Of a DNA stretch of 64,000 bases, positions 43,789-51,066 are shown one piece after another. Where the stretch lies: contig NZ_JAEANY010000001.1 of the NCBI RefSeq assembly GCF_016019885.1, positions 924,501 to 988,500 on the forward strand. Direction: 5' to 3'. The position numbers were made by a program, and so were the translations under genes. Numbering within the stretch: position 1 is the stretch's first letter; each line of letters opens with the position of its first letter. The notes beneath the pieces are model-generated. The model searched no databases and was not told where the DNA came from. It saw only the letters and a program-made list of their open reading frames with translations. This DNA is from Aurantiacibacter sediminis. Its GTDB lineage: Bacteria > Pseudomonadota > Alphaproteobacteria > Sphingomonadales > Sphingomonadaceae.

Positions 43789-45870
43789 ATGCTGCGCCAG
43801 TACGAACTTGTTGAGCGGGTCAAGGAATATGACCCCGACGCCGATGAGGCGCTGCTCAACCGTGCCTACGTCTATACGGTCCAAAAGCATGGCAGCCAGA
43901 TGCGCGCATCGGGCGATCCCTATTTCAGCCATCCGGTCGAAGTTGCCGGATTGATGACGGATCTGAAGCTGGATCAGGAAACCATCATCACCGCGCTGCT
44001 CCACGATACGGTGGAAGATACGCTCGCCACGATCGAGGACGTCGAGGAAAAGTTCGGCCCTGAAGTCGCGCGGCTGGTCGATGGCGTCACCAAGCTATCC
44101 AAGATCGAGCAGATGCCGGAGAATGAGCGCGCGGCAGAAAACCTGCGCAAATTCCTGCTCGCCATGTCCGAAGATTTGCGCGTGCTGCTCGTGAAGCTGG
44201 CAGATCGGCTGCATAATATGCGCACGCTGCATCACATCAAGAAGCCGGAAAAGCGCCAGCGCATCGCCCGCGAAACGATGGATATCTACGCCCCGCTGGC
44301 AGAGCGCGTGGGCATGTATGAATATATGCGCGAGATGCAGCTGCTCGCCTTCGAGCAGCTGGAGCCGGAAGCCTACGCCACGATCACGAAGCGACTGGAA
44401 CAGCTGCGCCAGTCGGACAATGGCCAGGTCGACCGGATTGCTCTCGATATCAAGCAGGCGCTGTCGGAAGCCGGGATCGAAGTCGAAGTTTGGGGCCGCG
44501 AGAAGCATCCCTATTCCATCTGGAAAAAGATGGCCGAACGCCATCTTCCCTTCGAGCAGGTATCCGACATCATGGCTTTCCGAGTACTGACCGATACTGA
44601 AGAAGACTGTTATCGCGCGCTGGGCGTGTTGCATTCAGCTTTTCAATTCGTGCCCGGGCGTTTCAAGGACTATATCTCCACCCCCAAGAACAATGGCTAT
44701 AAATCGCTGCACACGACGCTGTTTTACGACAAGTCGATGCGCGTCGAGGTGCAGATACGCACACGTGAAATGAACGAGACGAATGAATTCGGTCTCGCCG
44801 CGCATTGGGCATACAAACAGCATGACAAGGCTGACGGCGCAGTTGGCTGGCTGCGCGACCTGATCGAGATCGTCGATGCCAGCCATGATGCGGAGGAGCT
44901 GCTCGAGCACACCAAGCTGGCGATCTACCAGGATCGCATTTTCGCGTTCACTCCCAAAGGCGCACTCTTTCAGCTGCCCAAGGGCGCGACGCCTGTAGAC
45001 TTCGCCTTCGCCGTCCATACCGATCTCGGCGCGCAGACGGTGGGGGCGAAAATCAATGGTCGGCACATGCCGCTGCGCACCCAATTGCACAATGGCGATG
45101 TGGTCGAAATCATCAAAGGCGCTAATGCCGAGCCGCAGCTGAGCTGGCTGAGCTTTGTCGTGACCGGGAAGGCCCGCGCCTCTATCCGCCGCGCCGTGCG
45201 TCTTAAAGAGCGCGAAGAAGTCGCCGAGATCGGCCGCAAGCTGTTCGAGGAAATAGCCGATCGCTTGCCGACCAAGGTTGGCAAGAAAGCCATCAGACAA
45301 GCTGCAGAGGCGCTGGAGCTCGAAGATGCTGAAGACCTGATGTATGCTATCGGCGCCAGCAAAGTGACCGACAGGCAGGTGATGGAAGCTATCGTGCCGG
45401 GCAGTACGGCAGACATGCCGGATGAGCCGCAACTGGAGCGAGCCATTTCCATCAAGGGGCTGACGCCGGGGGTCGCTTTCGATCTTGCCGAATGCTGTCA
45501 TCCCGTGCCCGGCGATCGCATTGTTGGCCTGCGCCGTCCACGGGTTGGCGTTGAAGTGCATACGATCGACTGCCTGCAACTTGCCGATGGGGTCGATGCC
45601 GATTGGGTCGATCTATCATGGGGCGAACGATCGCATGGCGCGGTCGGTCGTTTGAATGTCGTTCTATACAATCGTCCCGGCACTCTGGCCGACATGGCCA
45701 GCGTGTTTGCGCGCAACAACGCCAATGTCATGAATCTGGAGCTTACCCAGCGCGACGATCCCTTTCATACCTATGAACTGGATATCGAAGTGCAGGACCT
45801 GGCCCACCTCACGCGGATTGTGAGCGCTTTGCGCGCCAGTGATGCGGTCGCGCAATCGGACCGCATTTAA
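43789..45870 (+). CDS. Bifunctional (p)ppGpp synthetase/hydrolase Rel
   Basis: A 693-residue Rel/Spo-type protein. The hydrolase domain has the HD motif LLHDTVEDT with His72-Asp73. The synthetase region (RVLTDTEEDCYRALGVLH, then YKSLHTTLF) is intact. TGS (IFAFTPKGALFQLPKGATPVDF), a helical region and the zinc/RIS segment (AECCHPVPGD) follow, with ACT (VVLYNRPGTLADMASVF) at the end. It is likely the only long RSH in an alphaproteobacterium. ATG 43789 is chosen. Confidence 0.95.
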   Translation: MLRQYELVERVKEYDPDADEALLNRAYVYTVQKHGSQMRASGDPYFSHPVEVAGLMTDLKLDQETIITALLHDTVEDTLATIEDVEEKFGPEVARLVDGVTKLSKIEQMPENERAAENLRKFLLAMSEDLRVLLVKLADRLHNMRTLHHIKKPEKRQRIARETMDIYAPLAERVGMYEYMREMQLLAFEQLEPEAYATITKRLEQLRQSDNGQVDRIALDIKQALSEAGIEVEVWGREKHPYSIWKKMAERHLPFEQVSDIMAFRVLTDTEEDCYRALGVLHSAFQFVPGRFKDYISTPKNNGYKSLHTTLFYDKSMRVEVQIRTREMNETNEFGLAAHWAYKQHDKADGAVGWLRDLIEIVDASHDAEELLEHTKLAIYQDRIFAFTPKGALFQLPKGATPVDFAFAVHTDLGAQTVGAKINGRHMPLRTQLHNGDVVEIIKGANAEPQLSWLSFVVTGKARASIRRAVRLKEREEVAEIGRKLFEEIADRLPTKVGKKAIRQAAEALELEDAEDLMYAIGASKVTDRQVMEAIVPGSTADMPDEPQLERAISIKGLTPGVAFDLAECCHPVPGDRIVGLRRPRVGVEVHTIDCLQLADGVDADWVDLSWGERSHGAVGRLNVVLYNRPGTLADMASVFARNNANVMNLELTQRDDPFHTYELDIEVQDLAHLTRIVSALRASDAVAQSDRI

Positions 45871-45877
45871 GCGAGCG

Positions 45878-46393
45878 TCAGATCAGCAGCGCGACGGCGG
45901 CTATCAGCACGACGGTATAGATCAGTACGGCGATCAGGATCGCTGCAGGATTGAGCGATGGCGCCATGCTGGCCTTCGCCATACGTGCCATCTGCTGCAG
46001 CAATTCCGGCCATGTGTAGGACACGAAATCGCCCTGCGACATGATCGCGACCAGTTTGTCATTTTCATCGACAATCGGCAGGCGACGAAAACGCTCATTC
46101 GACATGATGCGCAGCCAGTCGACCAATTCGTCGTCGCCCCGTGCCTTGCGAATTTCCTCGGTCATCACCTCAGAGACAGGCGTCGTTTTCGGATCGCGTT
46201 CCTCCGCGATCACGCGGCGAAAGATATCACGCTCGGTCATCATGCCTTTGACGCGGTGCGCGTCATCGACGATCACGATGGAGCCATAATTCTTATCCGA
46301 CATCTGCGTGACGGCGTCGAACACGGTAGTGTCCGCCGAGCAGGTGAGCGGTGCGGGCTTGGACGCAAATTCGCTGCGTTCGCTAATTCTCAT
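45878..46393 (-). CDS. Tandem-CBS protein with C-terminal membrane helix
   Basis: A 171-residue protein with two CBS modules (residues about 15-65, MTERDIFRRVI; and 75-125, LPIVDENDKLVAIMSQGDF). A C-terminal helix (NPAAILIAVLIYTVVLIAAVALLI) anchors it in the membrane. CBS pairs bind adenine nucleotides. Its ATG overlaps the stop of a 49-residue gene upstream (ATGA). Convergent with rel. Confidence 0.83.
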   Translation of the reverse strand: MRISERSEFASKPAPLTCSADTTVFDAVTQMSDKNYGSIVIVDDAHRVKGMMTERDIFRRVIAEERDPKTTPVSEVMTEEIRKARGDDELVDWLRIMSNERFRRLPIVDENDKLVAIMSQGDFVSYTWPELLQQMARMAKASMAPSLNPAAILIAVLIYTVVLIAAVALLI

Positions 46394-46539
46394 GTGAGCA
46401 TATCCTCATACAGCCATGCGAAGCGGCGATGGCCGGACCTGTCATGCGAAAGATCCAGCTTGCCGCGCTTGCGTAAAAATCGCGACTGCTCCCCATGCGA
46501 GGAGGCCTCGTGAAAGGTCGCCTGAATTGTTTTGTTCAT
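46390..46539 (-). CDS. 49-residue basic protein coupled to the CBS gene
   Basis: Translates to a 49-residue protein starting MNKTIQATFHEASS and ending WLYEDMLT, rich in Arg, His and Lys in its middle (SRFLRKRGKLDLSHDRSGHRR). AGGGATG precedes the ATG. Its TGA overlaps the CBS-gene ATG, implying translational coupling. I recognise no family. Strength of the case rests on start site and overlap. Confidence 0.5.
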   Translation of the reverse strand: MNKTIQATFHEASSHGEQSRFLRKRGKLDLSHDRSGHRRFAWLYEDMLT

Positions 46540-46715
46540 GGCATCATCCCTGTCGGCCCAAAGGCGGTTCGCTTTGCTTGTGATGCCCCATTAAATAAGC
46601 GCGGCGCGGGGAATGTTCCGAAGCACCACCACCTTCTTTGGGCTAGGTTTGATGCAGCAGTCTGATTTCTAGGGACAAAAAGTTTCAAAAATTGTGTTTT
46701 GCAGGCTCAATTAGT

Positions 46716-47711
46716 TCATTCCTCAGGCGCTTCACCGACACGGCGGATCGGCACTTCGACGTTGCAGATGTCCACTCCGCCTGCCGGCACGGTGTAGAAG
46801 GCATCATCGCGATTGGCGCGCACCGCAACATAGGCGGCAAAGCTCTGGCTCTCCGTGCTGAGATATTCGAAGGACGGCGCATCAACCATCTCGCTCGCGA
46901 GGCGGACGGACAGGATCGGCGTGCGCAAATGCGCCTCGTCCTCGGTATAGAAGCCCAGCTCGCCGGACCCGCGCGGCAGGCTGGAGAGATGCTCCATCCC
47001 GTCGATGATACGCCCGACGACGGCAAGGTTGCGATCCATATGCCGCTGTGGCTGGCCGATGATTGTGTAAAGTTCAGCACCGGTGCCGGTGTCCGGCGCG
47101 TAATTTCGCCCTACGCCGACATAGCCGTAGCAGTGGATGGGCCAGACGTCGTTGGCACCCCGGCCGGCTCCCCGATGCACTATCGGCCAGCCAGCTGAAA
47201 ATCCCGGGTTTTGATTTCCGGTGTACAAGGCGTCGTCCCCGATATCGCGCAAGCTGATCGGGAAGCAGTTGACTGTATAGGTTTCACTTCCAATCTCCGG
47301 AGTAGCAACACAATCCGTTCGCGCCTCGTATGGCGCCACTGGCGCCTCCACCCCCTCCGGCAGCGGTTTCTCTTCGGTCACATCGCCCCATTGGGTGACG
47401 TAATTGTCCTGCACGCGGTTCACGCTCGTCCCGTCCCACCAGTTTGCCCGCGCTAGGGTGCGCATATTCTCCACCCATGGCTGGCTGAAGGGCGCTGGGA
47501 TGAGTTGGATGACAACTCTGCGTGGATTGCCTTGCGCGTCCGGGGCAAGCTCCATCACCAGCAGGTCTTCAGGATCGATCACCACCCATTCACCAGCTGA
47601 AGATGCAGCAACGATCGAATTGGGTGTTGCATTTTCTGGCTCACTGTCTTGCGCTTCAAGAGGCTGGGCAAGAAATGGGACAATCGCGAAGCACAGAAGC
47701 AGCTTTTTCAT
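46716..47711 (-). CDS. Cyclophilin-type peptidyl-prolyl isomerase, exported
   Basis: A 331-residue protein with signal MKKLLLCFAIVPFLAQPLEA. The cyclophilin core shows RRVVIQLIPAPFSQPWVENMRTL, FDG-like segment WWDGTSVNRVQDNYVTQWGD and the end region VGRIIDGMEHL. Large inserts before and after, with three or four Cys residues, suit a periplasmic folding factor. Start ATG 47711 is taken for the signal; 47729 adds six residues. Confidence 0.8.
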   Translation of the reverse strand: MKKLLLCFAIVPFLAQPLEAQDSEPENATPNSIVAASSAGEWVVIDPEDLLVMELAPDAQGNPRRVVIQLIPAPFSQPWVENMRTLARANWWDGTSVNRVQDNYVTQWGDVTEEKPLPEGVEAPVAPYEARTDCVATPEIGSETYTVNCFPISLRDIGDDALYTGNQNPGFSAGWPIVHRGAGRGANDVWPIHCYGYVGVGRNYAPDTGTGAELYTIIGQPQRHMDRNLAVVGRIIDGMEHLSSLPRGSGELGFYTEDEAHLRTPILSVRLASEMVDAPSFEYLSTESQSFAAYVAVRANRDDAFYTVPAGGVDICNVEVPIRRVGEAPEE

Positions 47712-47854
47712 CGTCAGATGATTGCACATTATCAGAGGATCGCCAACGCGGCATATCGCGCGCTTGTCATGGCGGTCATCCCCCGCTAGACGCGCGCTTT
47801 CTGTGAACGGGTTACTGCGCTCAAGCAGCGAAGCGGTAGCGCGATACATAGTGC

Positions 47855-47945
47855 GGAGACGTGGCCGAGTGGTCGAAGGCGCACGCCTGGAAAGTGTGTA
47901 TACGGTAACCCCGTATCGAGGGTTCGAATCCCTCCGTCTCCGCCA
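47855..47945 (+). tRNA. tRNA-Ser (anticodon GGA)
   Basis: Acceptor stem GGAGACG / CGTCTCC with discriminator G and encoded CCA end. D arm GCCGAGTGGTCGAAGGC, anticodon loop CTGGAAA giving GGA (reads UCC/UCU), long class II variable arm, and T arm GGTTCGAATCC. 91 bases including CCA. Accessory DNA begins soon after its 3' end. Confidence 0.95.
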
Positions 47946-48094
47946 TTCTTCCGGTATTAGGTAGCAAGCGCCACCAAACTGAGAAAACCGGAACTTCCCA
48001 TAACTTCTCCGTGGGATATATGCCAAGATTGCTGCGCTTGCATTGAATATCGCGCGGTCAAAGGTAAGTTGTGCCCGACGAAAGTGAGGGACCG

Positions 48095-48246
48095 ATGCCG
48101 ATCATTAAAAGCTATGCCGTAGGTGACGGCGACATGTTCTACATCAAGCATGGAAGTGACAACTTCTCGATTATTGACTGCGATTTGTGCGACGACAATC
48201 AGGAGGAGATCATTGCTGAATTTAAGGCAGAGGCAAAGGGCAAGGG
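48095..48246 (+). pseudogene. 5' remnant of an MBL-fold hydrolase gene
   Basis: Only about 50 codons remain before an insertion element. SYAVGDGDMFYIKHGSDNF followed by IIDCDL resembles the N-terminal strands of ComEC-like metallo-beta-lactamase-fold proteins. The metal-binding HxHxDH motif would be downstream and is lost. AT content is higher than around it. Start may be the GTG at 48071. The reading frame ends in IS sequence at 48292. Confidence 0.5.
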
Positions 48247-48272
48247 TGTCCCCCGTCAGCACCTATGGCACA
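48247..48272 (+). repeat. Left inverted repeat of the IS
   Basis: 26 bp, exact reverse complement of 49466-49491. Confidence 0.92.
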
Positions 48273-48331
48273 GATTTGAGGTTGTGATTTAAGGAGGATT
48301 TGGGCTGCGTCGTAGTGACGAAGAAACGAAG

Positions 48332-48706
48332 ATGAGGCCCAAATCCTCAAGCTCCAAAAAGCCTGCCGAGCAGGTGGTAAAGGACATCCGCCGCAAGACC
48401 CGCCGGCACTTCTTTGCTGAAGACAAGATCCGCATCGTGCTCGATGGCCTGCGCGGCGATGACTCCATTGCCGAGTTGTGCCGCCGTGAAGGGATCGCAC
48501 AGAGCCTTTATTACACCTGGTCCAAGGAGTTCATGGAAGCCGGCAAGCGGAGGCTTGCTGGCGATACAGCGCGTGCTGCGACCACGGACGAGGTGAAGGA
48601 CCTGCGCCGTGAAGCGCGCGATCTGAAGAAATGTGTGGCCGATCTCACTTTGGAGAACTGGCTGCTCCAAAAAAGCATGACCGGGCTTGGGGGAGACGAC
48701 GAATGA
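48332..48706 (+). CDS. IS3-family transposase OrfA
   Basis: A 124-residue DNA-binding OrfA with a helix-turn-helix (EDKIRIVLDGLRGDDSIAEL then CRREGIAQSLYYTWSKEF) and a leucine-rich coiled-coil tail (DEVKDLRREARDLKKCVADL). Its stop overlaps the orfB ATG (ATGA). Appears intact. Confidence 0.92.
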   Translation: MRPKSSSSKKPAEQVVKDIRRKTRRHFFAEDKIRIVLDGLRGDDSIAELCRREGIAQSLYYTWSKEFMEAGKRRLAGDTARAATTDEVKDLRREARDLKKCVADLTLENWLLQKSMTGLGGDDE

Positions 48707-49417
48707 GATACCCGGCGTCCGAGAAGCTGGAGATCATCCGTATCGTCGAGCAATCGCACCTGCCCGCCAAGCGTACGCTGGACCAGCTCGGCGTTGCTCG
48801 CCGGACCTTCTACCGCTGGTATGATCGTTACCTTGAAGGTGGCCCCGAGGCGCTGGCAGACCGACTTTACCTACTTCAAGATCATAGGATGGGGCTGGGT
48901 CTATCTCTCGACCGTGCTCGACGATTACTCGCACTACATCATTGCATGGAAGCTCTGCACCACCATGCGAGCCGAGGACGTCACTGACACGCTCGATATG
49001 GCGCTGGCAGCCTCAGGCTGCGACCACGCCAATGTGCTGCACAGGCCCCGCCTGCTCAGCGACAATGGCCCCAGCTACATCGCGAGCGAGTTGGCCGAAT
49101 ACATCGAGGCCAACAAGATGAGCCACGTGCGCGGCGCACCCTTCCACCCACAGACCCAAGGCAAGATCGAGCGCTGGCATCAGACGCTCAAAAACCGTGT
49201 GCTGTTGGAGAATTACTTCCTGCCGGGCGATCTAAAACAGCAGATCGAGGCCTTCGTCGAGCATTACAACCACCAGCGCTACCACGAGAGCCTCGACAAC
49301 GTCACACCCGCCGATGCCTACTTCGGCAGGGCTGCCGCCATCATCAAACGAAGAGAAAGGATAAAGCGAAAGACACTCGAACATCGGCGCTTGCAACACC
49401 GCAAGCTCGCCGCCTAA
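48703..49417 (+). pseudogene. IS3-family transposase OrfB, deleted and frameshifted
   Basis: The N-terminal 54 residues (MRYPASEKLEIIRIVEQSHL...EALADR) run into a wrong frame. The rve core continues in another frame from about 48856: QTDFTYFKIIGWGW, second Asp in LLSDNGPSYI and Glu in GKIERWHQTLKNR. Roughly 100 residues between are missing. The join at 48853-48864 (CTGGCAGACCGA) looks like recombination between short direct repeats. The enzyme is predicted inactive. Confidence 0.88.
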
Positions 49418-49465
49418 ACATCAATCCGAGACGAGGCCCACACTCCGCTGATCTACGCCGCGAGT

Positions 49466-49491
49466 TGTGCCATAGGTGCTGACGGGGGACA
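49466..49491 (-). repeat. Right inverted repeat of the IS
   Basis: 26 bp matching the left end in inverted orientation. Confidence 0.92.
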
Positions 49492-50158
49492 GCTGCGCCC
49501 AGCCATGCAAATTCTCGCTTTCCGGTGAGTGCGAACATCAGCACGTTGAAGAAAATCAGAAGCAGGCTTCCGGCTACCACCGCGCTGACCAGCGATACAT
49601 TGGCGCGGCGCGCCGGATAAAAATCCGACGCGGTCAGAACTTGCAGCGGCATGTAGGATGATGCCGTATCGCTAAACTGAATGACGAAGCGCGCCTGCTC
49701 GCCCGGAGCTAGCGAGAATTCGGTGGCGAAGGCTTGATACGCATAGAGCGTGTCTCGCACTTGCTGCGTATCGTCATTGTCGATCAGCAGCTCCAGCCCC
49801 TCGCCGCGATCGATATAAAGGCGAAATGTCTTCAGGGAACCGCGACCTGTGTGCAGGATCCAGTTGCCCTGCTGCTCGCTGGCATTGACCACCGGCAAAA
49901 TCGCGATGATGGATTCGCCGACCTGACCGAATGGATCGAGGCATGCTCGATCGGGCCGAGTGCATTGAGAGTATCATCCGCAATACTCTCCAGCCGATCC
50001 ATCGGCGCCTCGGCCGCGTACCAGATATTGTCTTTAACCGATTCTGCCGACTGACCTGCCATGAGTTGCGCAGGGGGGAACGCGTTGGTCGCGGCCCGCG
50101 CGGGAGAAACAATTGCGAGCGATATCAGCAGCATCGCCAAACAGGCCGCAAGTCGCAT
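49492..50158 (-). pseudogene. 7TM-DISM sensor gene remnant (frameshifted, truncated by IS)
   Basis: The start ATG 50158 gives a signal peptide (RLAACLAMLLISLAIVSPARA) and AEAPMDRLESIADDTLNALG. Near 49920-49955 the frame changes; the other frame continues with GESIIAILPVVNASEQQGNW and the 7TMR-DISM extracellular fold (TFRLYIDRGEGLELLIDND), then the first 7TM helix (LLLIFFNVLMFALTGKREFAWL) where the IS border cuts it. The kinase, GGDEF or other output region is missing. Both a frameshift and the IS truncation argue for a dead gene. Confidence 0.7.
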
Positions 50159-50340
50159 GGCCCATGCCCGTTTCGCAATCAACGCCGAAGCCACGTCTCT
50201 GTTTTAGACCCCCCCCTGGGAATTGCTGTCACGAGGCCTCGCATCTGCGGCCCGAAGGGTCAATGCCCCGGTTATTAGCAGTCTCAATCCGGGTCGTTAT
50301 CTCTGCGCTCCGCTTTGAGGGATCTCATGAAAAGCGCGCT

Positions 50341-50967
50341 TCACCCATCTGTCTTGCCGATGCCGCTTCGAAGCATGGTGTTGGCCACGCTGGCGATGCG
50401 TTCGGCATCTGTCGTATCCGACCAGACAGCGTAGCGAAGGCCAAGGAACACATTCATTCCCATCAATGCCCAAGCGTGAGGCTCTTCCATACCTTCGCGG
50501 AATGAGCCACTGGCCTCGCCGTTTTTCAATCTATCCAAAATGCGAGCGGCAGTCGTTTCGTAGTGCTGGCGGAAGCTTTTGGGGTCGACGAATTCTGCTT
50601 CATCGATGATGCGGTAAATCTCTTTGTTATCGCTTGCGAACTCCAGGAAGGCGCGCAGCGCGGCCTGCTCGATTTCGAATGGATCGCTTTTGCCTTCCAC
50701 GCCTTCGCGCGCATGGCTGGCGACCTGCGCGCTCATATCGTTGACGAGCGCACGAAAGATCGCATCCTTGCTTTCGAAGTAAGTGTAGAAGCTGCCCAAG
50801 GCTGTTCCGGCGCGGCGGGTGATCCCGCTGATCGACGCCTCGTGAAACCCTTTTTCTCCGAACTCCTTCGCCGCTGCATCGAGCAATTTGCGCAAGGTCT
50901 TGCGCCCCCTGTCGGTGCGCGGTGTCTTGTCTTGCGCTTCGGGTGAAGCTGTTTGGATGGAAGCCAT
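50341..50967 (-). CDS. TetR/AcrR family regulator
   Basis: A 208-residue repressor. Residues about 22-68 are the TetR HTH (LLDAAAKEFGEKGFHEASIS then GITRRAGTALGSFYTYFESK). The C-terminal domain is a ligand-binding helical bundle. Divergent from a TonB receptor gene with a 20-bp palindrome between. It probably represses the receptor operon and responds to the imported compound. Start ATG 50967 is chosen; ATG 51003 would run close to the palindrome. Confidence 0.87.
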   Translation of the reverse strand: MASIQTASPEAQDKTPRTDRGRKTLRKLLDAAAKEFGEKGFHEASISGITRRAGTALGSFYTYFESKDAIFRALVNDMSAQVASHAREGVEGKSDPFEIEQAALRAFLEFASDNKEIYRIIDEAEFVDPKSFRQHYETTAARILDRLKNGEASGSFREGMEEPHAWALMGMNVFLGLRYAVWSDTTDAERIASVANTMLRSGIGKTDG

Positions 50968-51010
50968 GAGAACCCCGCTAAACGCAATTCCAGCAGCGCG
51001 CAAAGAAAAA

Positions 51011-51030
51011 AGTTGAAAGGTGGTTCAACT
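51011..51030. promoter_or_regulatory. TetR operator palindrome (candidate)
   Basis: AGTTGAAAGGTGGTTCAACT is a perfect 7-bp inverted repeat with a 6-base spacer. It covers the -35 element (TTGAAA, 51013-51018) of the receptor promoter, so binding would block transcription. Confidence 0.65.
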
Positions 51031-51041
51031 CTCAATATACG
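51013..51041 (+). promoter_or_regulatory. Sigma-70-like promoter of the TonB receptor operon
   Basis: TTGAAA, 17-base spacer, TATACG (51036-51041); the receptor ATG is 26 bases downstream with GGGAGAG in between. Confidence 0.6.
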
Positions 51042-51066
51042 AGCCGACATATCAGGGAGAGAAAAC

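Larger units (their letters stand above)
48247..49491 (+). mobile_element. IS3-family insertion sequence, internally deleted
   Basis: 1245 bp bounded by 26-bp perfect inverted repeats (TGTCCCCCGTCAGCACCTAT...). It carries orfA and a defective orfB. The 3-5 bp flanks (AAGGG left, GCTGC right) do not match, so there is no target duplication. Both neighbouring genes are truncated at the borders. Confidence 0.9.

Noticed and set aside
46590-46625. GGAAC upstream of the 49-codon gene as an EcfG promoter
   Set aside because: No CGTT-like -10 element occurs at 16 or 17 bases.
51011-51030. Palindrome as a terminator of the TetR region
   Set aside because: It lies in a divergent promoter region, has no T tract, and overlaps a good -35 element; an operator is the better reading.
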